DNA from: Fomitopsis serialis
Lineage: Eukaryota; Basidiomycota; Agaricomycetes; Polyporales; Fomitopsidaceae
DNA length: 64,000 bases
Direction of reading: 5' to 3'
Assembly: GCF_022376445.1 (NCBI RefSeq)
Contig: NW_025955047.1
Coordinates: 62,001 to 126,000, forward strand
Both the position numbers and the translations under genes were made by a program. This document shows positions 10,550 through 22,242 of the stretch, piece by piece. The notes below the pieces were generated by a model. That model was not told where the DNA came from. It was given only the letters and a program-made list of their open reading frames with translations, and did not search any database. Position 1 is the first letter of the stretch; each line of letters begins with the position of its first letter.

Positions 10550-13500
10550 CACAAAGATGAGTGTGCGGGCGCGCGGGCGGTAGCGGATATGCGGGCGCGT
10601 GGTCAGGTCAATACGCGGGCGGGTAGGGTAGGCAAGCATGTAGGCGGGCATGCCAATACGTGGGCAGGTGGACAGATAAGTGCATGAGTAGGCCGGAGAT
10701 TGGACGGGCAAGCCAGGGAGTAAGTGGAGTGATACTGCGAAGAGTGAGTGGGCAATGAGCAAGTTGTGGATGAGTAGATGCGTAGGCAGATGCACGACTC
10801 GACAGGCAGCAGGCGGGCGGGCGAGTGAGTGGCGCATCGTGGCTGCTGGCGGGCAGGGCGCGGGGACATGAGACTGCGACGGGACGACGAACAGAGTGAG
10901 AAGAGACGCTAGGTAGAAGCCAGGACTCAGGAGCGAGTTGACGGTCGGAGACGGCGTCAGGGCGGTAGGAAAAGTGTCGAGGACGGAGGGTGGCGAGCGG
11001 TCACCATCCATTTTTGGGATGGCGAGACGGACCGGATTAGGCAGTGTTGTATCGGGGATGACAGGAGGCGCGCGCGGACGAGCAGATTTGGACGCGACGG
11101 GTGTGGCGGGGACGTGACGGGGGGGAGACGATGGTTGTGCAGACAGAGTAGACCTATGATCGGGAAGTCAATAAGTGCCGGGTGGTCGAGCGAAGAGGCA
11201 GGCGGGAGGGCAAACAATGCTGCAGGCAAGAAGACGTCCATATGAGTGAGGAAGGGGCAGGCGAGTATGTAGATAGGCAGAGCGAGCGAGTGGGTAAATG
11301 CCGGCGAACGAGTGAGCAGACGCCTGGTGAGTGAGCAGACCATCAAAGGGCTGCGGATAACCAGACAAGCGGGCACACTGGCCAGTGGCGAGTAGGCGCG
11401 TTGAATTGACTGTTCGTCGATATGCCGGGTCGCACGGGCAGTACTGTGACAAGTAGGGCGGGGAGTATTAGAGTCAGGAGTCAGCAAGGGCATACCTCTG
11501 ACTTACAAGCTGTTGTGCGCACCCTTGCCACGGTCATCCCTCTCCTCGTCCTCGTCATTCGATCTGCCACCCCTCGTCTTGCCGTCCCTTCCATCCCACG
11601 CTTGTCAGGTTAGATGCGCATCGCGCAGGCCCGAGTTTGCCTGGCCGAGTGCAGAGACACGCGACTTTGAAAAGACGCAGTCGAGCTCGCAGTAGGCCTG
11701 GCCGCCGTCTGCTGTCCCCTGAGACAAACTATGAGCCTTGAGGTGCGGTCGGGCAGGCGTCGTGGGTGGTAGTGGTTAGCGAAAGACGAGTCTCGGAGTC
11801 ACACATCCGGCGCTAGCGCGAGCCACGTATGCGCGGGAAACTCCGGAACGGGCGCTTGGGACTTTGAGCTCGCGCGACGAGGTTTGCGCCCATCATCTCA
11901 TCCTAACGCCCTTCTCCACAGCATTCAAAAGCTGAAGATTTAATGGCTTCGAGACGACACGCCCGAGCGCAATGAGCGCAGACAAAGGAAGCGGAGGACG
12001 AGGGGTTGGAGTGGTGAACAAAAAGGAATGCGGAGGCACGAAAAATGCTTGAAGGTGAGTCTTCAGCGTACTCACTGATGATTTTTTGTTCCCAACTCCT
12101 CGCTGTGTGAGTAGGTGCCTCAATGAGCAACGAGCTCATGGTGCCTACTTGCCTTCTCGTCTGCGCATCCCGCATATCTGTGCTTCCCATCCGCTGGCCC
12201 TCTCACGCCCGTCCGTTCATGCCTGCGTGCCCTAACTAGCGTTTTTGCTTGCCAGTTCTCGCCGACTGTCTCGCCTGCTGCCCTCGCCTTCATGCTCGTT
12301 CGCCCTCCCTCCTGCTCTCGCCCGTTTACTCGGTCTTGCCTGCTCGCCGTTGCCCTCACGCGCCTGCTGGCTCGCCCACTCGGTTGCCCGCTCTCATCTG
12401 CTCAGGCTCGCCTTCTCGCCAACTCGCTCGTCCACTCTCTCTTGCCTGTCCGCCGCCGTCTGCCGCCGTCTTGCCCACCGGCATACAACCCTGCCTGCTC
12501 GCTCATCTGCCGGCTCGCCCGCTCTCGTTGCCCTCCCTCGCCTCGCCTACTAGTACCCGCCTTGCTTCGTCATCTTGCTATCTCACACGTCCACCTGTTT
12601 TAGCTAATTGACTTGGCCCTCTTACTGATAGGTAGACCGTAGCCTGCCGTCCTTCTCGCGCCGGCGCCCTCGACTTCTCGCACCCACCCTCGGCTCAGAG
12701 CCTGCCTCTTGCCTGTACACTCGCTTGCGGCTTCTCGACTGCCCGCATGTTCTTGTCCACCCACCCGTACTCACGCACTGTTCTTAGCCAAGTGGAAGCT
12801 GCTCCGGGAAGTGCTCGGGAAGGGGGCCTGGGCGCAGCGACGACCGGACGGCCGGCATGGACGAGCGGAGTGCGGGGACGGGTGAATGGCTCGCGGGGAT
12901 GGGCGAGAGCGAGGCGAGGGCGAGGGCGCGACGAGGGTGAGGGTGAGGGTCTGCAGGTGAGTGCAGGCATACGCGCGCGCGCTCACTAACGGCAGGCGCA
13001 GGACGCGTCGACGTGCCGCGCGACGCGTACGACGACCGCGAGCACGCATACAAGGCCGACGAACGGTCAGGAGCCATCGGGCGGACGGCTGGACGGGCGT
13101 GCGTGCGAGCAGAATGGTAAGCGAGCGGGACGGCAAGCGAGCGAGTCGGCGGGCGGACGAGCGTTAGCAACAACGGGCGGCGACTGGCGAGGACCAGTAG
13201 CAAGCACGTCGACCACGAGCGCACATGCAGGCGGGCGGGCAAGTGGAACATGAGCGCACAGGCAGGCAAGCGGGACAGCGGGCGGGCAGGTGGGATGGCG
13301 AGCGCGCCGGCGCGCGGACGCGCGGACGAGCGACCGAACGAACGGACAGGAAAGCGAACGAGTAGACGGCCAGGTAGACGGACTGGAGAGCTCGCGGGCG
13401 GGTGGGACATTGGGCAGGGAAGTGGGCAAGCGGGAACAGAGGAAGGTGGGTGCCCTGCGCAGTCACTGCCGATGAACGCGTACACAGGCGGGCGGTCACA

Positions 13501-13970
13501 CAACCAGGGAACGACGCTCATGGCAACCGCGCGCAGCACACCGCTAACGAACGTACCCGCAGGCGAGTCAGCACCACACGCACATCGACCACGAGCGCGC
13601 TGGGCGAATGCCCGGCGCGCAGGCTTGGCCGATGAACGGCGAGCGAAGGGTGGGTGCAGACACACCAACGAGCAAACGGGAGGGCTCGCGGGCGGCACGT
13701 ACAGACGGGACGCAGGGCGGGAAGACGGGAAGTCGTATGGGCGAAAGGCTCGCTGGGACGCGCGAGTCGATGGTGGGTACGCACGAGCGAGGAAGATGGT
13801 GGGGAACACGGCGAGGACTCAGGACAACGGGTGCTGCCCGCTTGCCCGCGCAATCACTCGCTCGCCCGCCCGCCTGCGCGAGCCTCTCCGCCGTTCTGCC
13901 CACTCCCCCACTCCCTCACCTATCTGCTCGCCCATCCGCGCATGGACCCGCAGACCAGCGAACCTGCACA
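10550..13970. repeat. Strand-asymmetric low-complexity core of the TIR element
   Basis: Degenerate short-unit sequence built from words such as gcgggcgg, gcaggcaagcg and gcgagtgag. It is G/A-rich on the plus strand at about 10550-11500 and 12795-13840, and C/T-rich at about 12190-12740 and 13845-13960. Opposite-polarity blocks lie next to each other, so long imperfect hairpins are possible. The long open frames here (for example 341 codons at 12784-13809 minus) are Arg/Pro/Ala/Ser-rich products of the repeat composition and are not called as genes. Confidence 0.7.
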
Positions 13971-14464
13971 TGACCGGTATCCGCTGCACGGGTACGGTAC
14001 CTGGGCGGGTACGGGTACGGGTACAGGTAAGCCCCCGGCAATTTACAGCTTGCGACGGGTCTGTACCCAGGGCGGGTACGGGTAGACTACTACCACTGGC
14101 AGCGCTGGCGGCGGGAGCTACACATACGTACACATTTAATACCGAAATTGATTACTATCAGTACTTTAGCACCCAATTGATTGGTATGATCCTAAACCAT
14201 ATGATGCGACGTCACTACAGCTGCTACACCACGGTTTGTGGGAAGTATCATGCTTATAGTATGAAATAGCATGCAAGTTTTGTGAGATAACATGGCCTCA
14301 CCGAGACCATATCTTCCATGAAGTAGTGATAATTTGTTCTCCCTGAGTGTCATTTAGATCTAATTAGAAAGGGGGTAAAGCAAAATGATCTAATCTCTAA
14401 TGCAGCTAATTAGGTGACATTTTGCACAATTATGCCTCATTTTGCATCATGTGTCCTCATTTGT

Positions 14465-14484
14465 GAATCTGGATTTTCCTGATG
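14465..14484 (-). repeat. Right terminal inverted repeat of the nested element
   Basis: A 20-bp arm that is the exact reverse complement of 10082-10101. It is followed by LINE 5'-region sequence. Confidence 0.9.
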
Positions 14485-15180
14485 GTGTCGTTTTGACACC
14501 TTGCATCAGTCGGAGGAGGGGCTCTATCGACAACCTGTCGGCCGGCGCAGCGCGTGCGGGTAGTTTGTGTCCCTCATCCGCGGTCGTGTCTCGCTTCTTC
14601 GCGAGAGTTACGTTGGTGGTTGTGCGAGATGGTCGGTGCTGTCAGTGTTGCCCTCTTGGGGGTTGGGAAGGTGTCGTTGTGAGTTTGTTAGTGCTTGCCT
14701 GGTTTCTGTTGGGTCGTGTTTGCACTTGCCAAAAGGGGGTGTGTTCTTGGTTTGGGTTACTATATCCGGCAGTGTTTCCATCTCCCTTACTATAACGAGG
14801 TATGTTGGTCGTTCCCGCAATCGGGATCTTCAGGTCGTCCCGTTGTTCTGGGTTGCGTCTAGCTTGGGCTCGGATCTTTCCCGTGTCGTGACGTCTCGTG
14901 TCCCGAGGAGTGGCGCTTGTTCTACCTTCGTCTGCGCGTCGTGCCTTTGTCCGCTGGTTGCTCTCTGCGGGATCCGACGCTTGGTTTTTCCTTTTTGGTT
15001 CGTGGTTCGTTGTTTGTGGTTTGTACCTCGCAGTTCGCAGTTCATACCGTATCTGGGTGTTATTCAGTTAGTGGGTTTGTGGTTGGGCCTCGGTCCGGCT
15101 CTTAGCCTTTCAATACACTGGATTCAGGCGGCGTCTCTAAACGTGATGTGCGTTACTGTGGCACTGTCCGTGTGGTCTGT

Positions 15181-15906
15181 CTACATGTCCGGTATGTCTC
15201 CAGTTATCTCTGTTCCCTCCTTCCCTTGTTTCCCCGACGGCGCGTTCCCGCTAGTAAGGTTTCTCCACCGTGCGCTTGTCGCCAGGCGCTTCTGGAGGTG
15301 TCGGCGATCGTACGCGTTGGAGGTGTACTCGTATGGGATGTTCTCGTTCGCGTCCGTGTGGTGGATTTGGTCTCGGAGGGATTGGTGCAGTGGTGGTTGG
15401 TCAGGTAGTGTGTCGTATAGTGTCACGTGTGCGTGTCGGTCTACTCGACTTAGGCGTATCCATGATATGGGTAAGCGGATTCGGGCTCGGATGATGCCTC
15501 CCGTAAGTTGCATCGTGACCCAGTGCTTCGTGATGTCTCGGATGACCGTGATCCTTCCAGATCCTATGGTCCTCGTCGTCGTGCGCATTGTGATCACGTG
15601 TCCTCTCGCTAGGGAGGTTTGGGGTTGTCTTGCTGCGACCCAGATGGTCTGCCTTTCTTCCTCGTCGCCGTTCCCCTCCTTTAACTCTGCCAGCTCAGGC
15701 TCGTCCTCCACCCACACCTCGTGTGTGTTGCTAGCTATCGTGGAGTGGTGTGGATAGGGTGATGGTCTGGACGGGGAGTGTCGGTGGCTATGTGTGTGTT
15801 CGTTAGGCTCTGTTCGTCCCCTGTCCTGTGGGTTGGGACGTTTGTCGCTCCTTTGTGATGAGAAGGTTAGGAACATTGTGGGTAGTCCTGTTGCGTGTCT
15901 TACCAT
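15181..15906 (-). CDS. Extra ORF in the LINE 5' region
   Basis: A minus-strand frame of 241 codons with a true ATG at 15906, beginning about 700 nt from the LINE 5' end and in the element's sense direction. The product has a Pro/His/Ser-rich start, an acidic stretch (DEPELAEL ... GNGDEEE) and a basic middle. I recognise no domain. It could be a LINE upstream ORF or chance openness in a C/A-rich sense strand. The overlapping plus-strand frame 14567-15757 begins with GTG and is taken as its shadow. Confidence 0.35.
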   Translation of the reverse strand: MVRHATGLPTMFLTFSSQRSDKRPNPQDRGRTEPNEHTHSHRHSPSRPSPYPHHSTIASNTHEVWVEDEPELAELKEGNGDEEERQTIWVAARQPQTSLARGHVITMRTTTRTIGSGRITVIRDITKHWVTMQLTGGIIRARIRLPISWIRLSRVDRHAHVTLYDTLPDQPPLHQSLRDQIHHTDANENIPYEYTSNAYDRRHLQKRLATSARWRNLTSGNAPSGKQGKEGTEITGDIPDM

Positions 15907-16610
15907 CCTTTTGCGCCAGCTTTATCTGCGGGGATGCGCGTCTTTTGTGACGTTTGGGCGTGATCTGATGCGTAGGTTGATTTATTAGTGCTTCTTAACG
16001 TAAGCTTATTCGCTTTATAGCGGGCCAGGACTGTTGGTTTTGTCAGGGAGTGTGGGTGGTGTGCCTGTTGGTCGGCGTCGACATGGCTTGTGGACATGTT
16101 GCTGTCACTCCTGCCTCATTTGGTGTTTGTGTCAGCTGATCGATCGCTATTCCCCGGGTGGCGGTGTGAATCCTATCATTTCAACTAGTATCACGTGTAA
16201 ATCTTATCGTGCTAGTTCGTTGAACTTTAATTTTGTGTGGATTTTGGGTGTTTGGGCGCCTGTTGGGCGTTAGTTGGGCGCCTCCGGCTGGTCTGCCTGG
16301 CGGGTCTCATATGGTTCTAGGGCGCCGCAGGGGCTTGCCAGCGTATAGGATGCTATTGTAGTAGCATTCGGTTGGTTTATCGGGTTCGTAGGCCCTTGTT
16401 GTGGGTGTGCTCCCGGTTCTGCTAACCCTTGTAAGGGTGGATTGTCGTGTCCGACAGCAGATGTGGGTCATGGTTGACTCCGGGACATCGAGTTCGTCTT
16501 CCTCGGTAGTCCTTATAGTGCATGTTGGTTTCACCTCGTAGAGGTTACTTATCCCCCGGACCACGAAAAGGTCTGCACAGGGCTCGTCTGGACGACGGAG
16601 CCCTCCCGGG

Positions 16611-16627
16611 GGGAGGTGGCTGCTTCC
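16611..16627. repeat. Target-site duplication of the LINE, 5' side
   Basis: The same 17 bases as 1442-1458, abutting the first base of the LINE. The sequence immediately inside (reverse complement of 16575-16610) starts with a G/C-rich block, as LINE 5' ends often do. Confidence 0.9.
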
Positions 16628-18169
16628 GACCGTCGCGGTCTGGCAACTCTGTCCAACTTCGTCAACTTGAAAGTTTAAACGTTTGGGTTCGCACCCACAC
16701 TGCAAATGCTGCAATAGTCAGATATTGATGTTAAGATGCAGGGTTTCCCGTTCGTACGTACACGGCCTCCTTTCGCAGGCCCGAACTCGCACCTAATCTT
16801 CAAATCTCTTAGTGTTGGACGATGCTGTGCGCGCGGCAGCAGTGGCTGGCAGTGAAAGAAGAAGACCCCAGATTGGGTCGTGTACGACATCAATGGTGAA
16901 CGATCAACTCTGACACGGGGCTCTCGCTCCGTAGGCCGGCTATGGTCAGCAGTACCGGTTACTGAGTAGACGTTCGGAGAGGCTGACGCGTTGGTGAGTT
17001 ACCTCGATCTTGTTTGATGGTGTGAGGCAACTTATACCCGGTCTACCAGATGTCGCGACGTATGGGAGCAAATAACAGTCCCCCGGGACGAGGACGGTCG
17101 GAAAACGACATATGTGTGCGTAATAGGCTACCGATTGGGCTGACTGCACCGACAGGAATCCAAGAGTGATTGCGCTGTACAACCTCATCTATCTTCTTAA
17201 CATGAAGTTAACATGGTACGCCGTAGTCACCTGCCTGCCCTTCGCGTAATATGAACCCCGCTGACAACCAATGTCTCCGAGACCCCCAGATCTCGTACAT
17301 ACACAGGGCCAAAGAGCATATTTTGCGAAGGGATTGCCCTCGCTTACCTTTGAATGACTGCTCTTATGCCCGAGGCACTGTGAAAATGCGAGCTTCTCCA
17401 CCAGACACTCCTCTTTTTCGTCGCTCCGACCATAAGAGCTCTTCCGGTTCGTCACGCTGTGTTCTCAACTCTGAAACCTTAGCCTTCAATCCTATCATCC
17501 TGGGTACGCACACCGGTTCCATTTTCAACAACTCGAGCCCATTGCCTTTGGACTCTCCGATGCAACGCAGCCTTGAAGACACGGCGCGGTCGCATCCGTT
17601 CAGCACGTTCAACGGGATATGACCACGTGACCGTGACCATCCAGCAGCTTCTTGCCTCCTTCATTCCCTCATACGATGAGTTGAATCAGGCTAGCCAAGT
17701 TACTTGACAAGTGGGCACTACGATGCTCTTTCACAAGTGAGTGAGTATTGCTGTTCAAGTGAAAGTCACATTGACTGTTCATGCAAAGCGAGTGTCACAT
17801 TCACGTGGTTACGACGGTTACGCGTGATCTTCGATACGCGTTGTGTCCACGTTGTGTGTGGCCATGAACTTCCTAGGAAGTGAGCTTCCTCGCGACTCTC
17901 ACGATCCTTTATCTCACACTGTTCAGCTCAGGCGAACAGAGGCCACCTTTACAAAATACAACACGCAACAAGCCCTTATACCGCGTAGTCTCGCCGTACT
18001 TGCGATCGCAGTTACTACCTACGCCTACGATCGCAGTACTTCCATATGCGACTTGGCGTACAATTGGCGTATCTACCAGGTAAGAACACTTCGGATCTGA
18101 TTTTCATGCAAATTATGTGCACAACCTCACCTCTGAAAAAACTCAGGACGTTGACAAACTCAAGGCGTC
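16628..18169. other. Intergenic region, no confident gene
   Basis: Small frames on both strands (for example 17251-17622 plus, with an ATG and a Ser/Thr-rich product) show no domain and no conserved exon joins. The last part, about 17980-18169, is the 5' flank of the family gene at 18170 and carries two cgatcgcagt repeats near 18003-18040. Confidence 0.4.
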
Positions 18170-19774
18170 ATGCTGCTTACTATATATCTGCATTACAAGG
18201 GCGAGAAGACACAACGAATAAGAGAATATCGGGATCACGCGACGCCGAGTTTGGACGAGTTTGTGAACGGTGATCTCACGTTTCTCGGGCTACCTTTGCC
18301 TCAAGAGTCTGCGTGCACCTGGCAATCTGGGATAATCAAATGTAGCTGGACACTCGATGAAGGCAGCGTGTGTTCCGTCGTGATTATCAGTCGCTGCGAA
18401 AATGTGCTAATCACGTATTCCGTGCCTTTCAGTACTTGCAGAAGTATTTATCTGCTGCCTTTGGAGCGATCGATAGGCAAGGCCTGCTCGCCCGTTCCAT
18501 GTAAGTGGACTCGATTATTCATGAGACAAGAATCGAATGTTGACGCCCTTCGCAGATCCATGGTAGGATTGTCGATGGAGTAAGCTCAGCATTGTTCCAT
18601 TGCAATAGTAAACCTCATCGTCATCTTGTTTCAGCGGCAACACTAGTACAGCTTCGTGGGTAACTGCGCCAGGCGTGAAACACCCGACAGGATACATTCC
18701 TCGACCAGGGCCATCACGTAGTCATTCCACGCATCTGTACGCATTTGGAAAAGTGCCAAGCGCTCCGAAGTCGATAACTCTGGCGAGAATGGGTGCTTCG
18801 CCGATGGCCCGTCCCTGCGGCGCGATCTCTTCACGATCGGGTGAGTAGCTCACAGTATCATGCCTCGCAGCGCCGAAAGCAGTTATTGACGTTGTTGCAC
18901 ACACTTTTAGAATACCCAAAAGTTGAGAGACCACTACTGAGAAAGCCGAGGGACCCAGAGGCGAACCCAGAAAAGGCCTTCAGCTCGCCAAACACGATTT
19001 CTGATGGGACACGCTCGATGAAGCAGGAAGAGAGGCAACCCACCGCTACCTCAGATGCTTCGAAGGCCTCGGTGGCACAACCGCATCGGCACACGCCTCC
19101 GTGCAATACCGGTACCCCGCAGTCTCACTCAGGGAGCGCATACAGTCATGCAGCGCCGGACGTGAGAGTCAAAGTAGAAGAGACGAATATCTCTCTTGGC
19201 CAACCCCACTCACCTCTCACCAAAAGTATCGCTCGTGAAACCGGTGCGTCCACATCCGTTCCGTCCAGCCTCACGACGCCGAGTGCTACGACGAGTGCAC
19301 CACCAACAAAATCCGATGGCAGCGTGAGCAGCCTGACACGGGAGGTGTGGGACGTTCGGCGAGAGATCGCCGCCCTATCCGCCCGGGAAATCGCGCTGCA
19401 AACGCAGCTCAAGCGATTAGGAGCGCGCCCCGCGCCAGAGCCTCCAGTGCCGCCCTTCGTGGAAGACGAAATCACGAGTAAGCAACGTTCCTTCGTACAG
19501 GCCTTGGCTTGTTTCTCCTGCTCACAGCCGCTCTACAGAGCTCCGCGCCCAGCTAAGATCAGAGTACGCAGCCCGCAAGACGGCGGAGTCCTCGCTCCGG
19601 GAGGAGCAGCGGCGGCGCGAGCTAGCAGAAGCAGTAGTGGCAGACGTACGCCGGGATTGTAAGACGCCATTCGTCGTACCCGCGCTCGTGGACGCGTTCT
19701 TGCAAATGTCGCGCATCACCGAGGAGGTGATTGGTGTCGGGAGCAGAAGGAACACACAATGCTCGGGTGTGTAG
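18170..19774 (+). CDS. PxP-CxW family gene 1 (uncharacterised nuclear-type coiled-coil protein), one join unresolved
   Basis: Exon 1 is 18170-18367 (66 codons) and ends in the family signature with C58-x-W60. Exon 2 is 18433-18500, a helix ending in AT. Exon 3 is a 24-nt micro-exon, 18556-18579. The later exon, open from about 18778 to 19477, joins in phase 1 to the last exon 19539-19774. It encodes a Ser/Thr/Pro linker with VKVE (a SUMO-consensus-like motif), then WDVRREI and a Lys/Glu/Arg-rich coiled coil ending in a DVRRxC ... PFVVPALVDAF motif. The frame between exon 3 and about 18870 does not connect cleanly: the open frame from 18635 is one base off. So there is an unrecognised intron, a sequence error or a lesion there. 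A decayed copy of the 3' half lies at 26765-27282 (minus). Function is unknown. Confidence 0.68.
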
Positions 19775-20303
19775 GTAGGCACGGGCGGTGCGGCCAATCG
19801 CGTATGAGTCCCATTTATCTGTATGTATACCTATGTGTCTGACTCCTCTGGGATAAACCATGTTCATGCACACACGATTTCCTGTAGGCAATATCATTTC
19901 CTGCGCACAGCGCGAATAAGGATGAACCGCGTTCGATTCCAGCGTTCCAGAGCCTGCAGAGTCGGTCTGCTCACTGAAGTTGTGCTGTATTAATAGAAGG
20001 TGCAAAAGTGGGCATGTCAGAGATGGCTGGAATGGTGCAGGAACTTCAAGTTGTCTCCCGTAGTTCATGTTGGCTTGTCGTTGGATCCAGTAATATTGTC
20101 ACTTCCAGCCGAGTCCCGCCAGCAGCGAGGAGGAGATTCAGAACGCAGACCGCGTCATGGTCACGTGACCCGGCGGCGAGGTGACGCGGGTTGGTGCGCG
20201 ACTGCTCTGGAATCCGAACCACAACCATCGCACCGCACACAAGTACCTTGTTCACCATCCACGACTTCAGACTACCGCACTCGCTTTTATCCTTGTTTCA
20301 ACC

Positions 20304-22242
20304 ATGGCTGATACCGTGGGCCCTCAGCCTTCCGAAGCGACAGAGTACAGGCTGGCGTGTAGGATTCTGTTCCATGCCTACCTATACAACACTCCGAGCT
20401 ACGACGCAACGTCGAATTCCGTGCGAAGTGTCTGGAGGGGGTATGCAAATACCTTTCTCACGGCGTGCAGGATGCCTAATCCCCGGATTATCACGCTCAA
20501 GACGCTCAACCGGACTGTAGCAGAGCTCCGCTGTGAGTGGAAAGGGCCGGAGAGCCATGCCGAAGTGAGTGGTACGACTTGCAGTGGGGCTTAACACTCA
20601 TTACGCGGTAAGGCTCTTCAAAGAAGTGTAGACATCTTTGAGTCTTCTTCGTGGGTGTCGGGCATCCGTACAGCCTACCATGTGTATGTGCACACTTCCC
20701 TCCGCCTAGGGTTCCTCACTGAAGCGACCTGGCTCAGACCATTCGTCCAGTTCGAACCTATGCAGCTCGCTCCAGTAGTGTGAGTGACGGTCTGGGCTCC
20801 CCGATCATTGGGCGCTCACGATCATTTTGGCAGTGTCCCTCCCTTGCCTCCTACAGAATCGGCGGTCACCCTCAAGCCGTCGTCTCGGCTGGTGCTCGAC
20901 GAGCAGGTTCAACTCGAGCGCCGTCACAGCGGTTCACCCACAGCGAAGAGGGAGCCCGCAGTTCAGGAGGCTTCAGTCGTCCTGGCCGCCCGAAAACTTC
21001 ACGCGTCCTCCGAACATTCTGATGATGAAGATACAAAACCTCTCTTTGGCTCGTCTGCTGTGTGCGATCCTAAGGCCACTGACTTGGATCCGGATTCTCG
21101 GTCGGCGGCGGCATTAGCCCCCAAGCGGTCGTGTTCATCAGCGCTCAGAGGGTCTCCGCCGAAACGTCGTCGCAGTAATACGTTCTGTGGTTCTCCGATT
21201 CGGCACAAGGAAGAAGTCAGATACATCGATTTCCGTAAGGAAGATCTCTGCCGAATCAAGCAACAGCGCAAGGGGAAAGAGAACCGATTCCCAGACGGAC
21301 ATTCTCGTCAACGGGCTTCGACCAGCACCGGCGCATGTCGTGCGACCCGCAGTGTCAAATTCGCTGGAGTGCCACAGGAAGGGCCGCTAGTCAATGCTGG
21401 TATTTCTGTATGGCCTACGCTTGCCGCTGTCCGTCAAACTACGACCGAGCCTGTGGAAGACACTGATGCTCTGCTGGGGAACCTCTGTGGGTCTACGCTA
21501 TACGATGAAAGTGCAGCCCTACTTCTGGAAGCTCAAGAGTCTCTCGCTGGCACCGTACCGGCCCGTTCAGGCAACGTCGAGGTCTGTAGCTCCGTAACAT
21601 CTGATGCTGGTCCCTCCCGCACTGGCATGCAGGCAGGTTTGGATCCCACTGGGCGACCCGCGAATGAACGCGGCACCCGACACGTGAGCTTCTGCGCAAC
21701 AGGACGCATGCTCGTTCTCTCCAGGCATGTGGTCGAGCTCGTACAAGCCGAAGCGACGATCCGACATATGGAGGAGGCTCGCAAGCAGCAGGAGGCAGCC
21801 GACCTGGCACAGCGTGTGCGACACCTCAGTAAGTCTGCCTAGCATTCCTCAAATGATTTACTCCGACGTTGAGCAGAGCTTGCCAAGGAGATTGACTCGC
21901 TCCACGCCGAGGAGAAATGTGAGTACCCGCTTGTCGTGCCGTGATCTTGTGGTGCTTGTCAGCGTGTTGACTCCCGTCGTGTCAAGTCTACATTGACCGT
22001 GAGGCCGCGCTCGAGAAGGAGTTGGCGGAGTTGGTTCCTAAGGGATACGGTCAGTGTGATTGTTGTGTCCCCGAGCGAATGTGATGCTGAATTGTTGTTC
22101 GATCTGAATCGTCTCGATCTAGTCCGCAGAGCCTTGTGAAGAAATGACGACCTGCCCATGGCAGGGAGAAGCAACCCATTCTATTCCTTCTGTCATTTCC
22201 CGGACGACGCGTCTGGCGTCATGTATTTGTCAGTGCGCGTAA
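20304..22242 (+). CDS. PxP-CxW family gene 2, complete seven-exon model
   Basis: The exons are 20304-20564, 20613-20683, 20738-20779, 20834-21828, 21877-21918, 21987-22049 and 22130-22242. They sum to 1587 nt, exactly 529 codons (528 residues), with GT-AG introns of about 48-80 nt. Exon 1 ends in the signature MPNP ... C77-x-W79. Exon 4 encodes a Ser/Glu-rich linker with an acidic patch (DDED, 188-191) and a nuclear-localisation-like cluster about 222-238 (PKR ... PPKRRR). Exons 5 and 6 (42 and 63 nt) encode a Glu/Lys coiled coil and have the same lengths as in the gene at 24751. The C-terminal tail is Cys/Thr-rich. A decayed copy with its promoter lies at 27330-28243. No known domain is recognised; nuclear location is inferred from the basic cluster. 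Confidence 0.82.

Larger units (their letters stand above)
10082..14484. mobile_element. Non-autonomous TIR DNA element nested in the LINE
   Basis: The ends are perfect 20-bp inverted repeats: catcaggaaaatccagattc at 10082-10101 and its reverse complement at 14465-14484, with weaker similarity a few bases further in. Both flanks belong to the LINE 5' region, so the 4403-bp element inserted after the LINE. No transposase frame or domain is visible; the interior is low-complexity DNA. Flanks show at most a 2-bp GT direct repeat and no convincing 8-9 bp duplication, so the superfamily is unassigned. Subterminal motifs recur, for example aattgttgcta near 10124 and 10254, and AAAATGA/TCATTTTG words near 14385-14450. 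Confidence 0.8.
1459..16610 (-). mobile_element. Full-length LINE (non-LTR retrotransposon), interrupted by a TIR element
   Basis: Minus-strand element bounded by a 17-bp target-site duplication (1442-1458 and 16611-16627). It ends in 29 A residues (the T run at 1459-1487). In its own direction it has a long 5' region (16610-9237, broken by the 10082-14484 insertion), ORF1 with a CCHC knuckle (9236-7288), a 630-nt spacer, and ORF2 with endonuclease, reverse transcriptase, a degenerate RNase H-like segment and a CCHC finger (6657-1627), then a short 3' UTR. Removing the insertion leaves about 10.75 kb, long for a LINE. The APE-type endonuclease and RT style fit L1/Tx1-like fungal LINEs; the exact clade would need a tree. 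ORF2 is intact; ORF1 appears split by a -1 shift. Confidence 0.93.

Noticed and set aside
10550..11500. Regularly recurring short G-rich words resembling a CRISPR-like array
   Set aside because: No constant repeat length or unique spacers; a eukaryotic simple-sequence block.
12930..12960. gagggtgagggtgagggt run, and gggtac repeats near 13990-14030, resembling telomeric repeats
   Set aside because: Only a few imperfect units within a larger low-complexity block inside a transposon; not a telomere.
12784..13809. 341-codon minus-strand open frame and several others of 100-340 codons in 10.5-14.1 kb
   Set aside because: They are Arg/Pro/Ala/Ser-rich by-products of degenerate GC-rich simple repeats, many without ATG starts, open on several frames of both strands.
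10072..14494. Target-site duplication for the nested TIR element
   Set aside because: Tested possible 2-9 bp direct repeats around several TIR start points. Only a 2-bp GT matches, which is not significant.
14567..15757. 396-codon plus-strand open frame
   Set aside because: Starts with GTG, runs antisense to the LINE, and its low stop density follows from the C/A-rich sense strand of the element.
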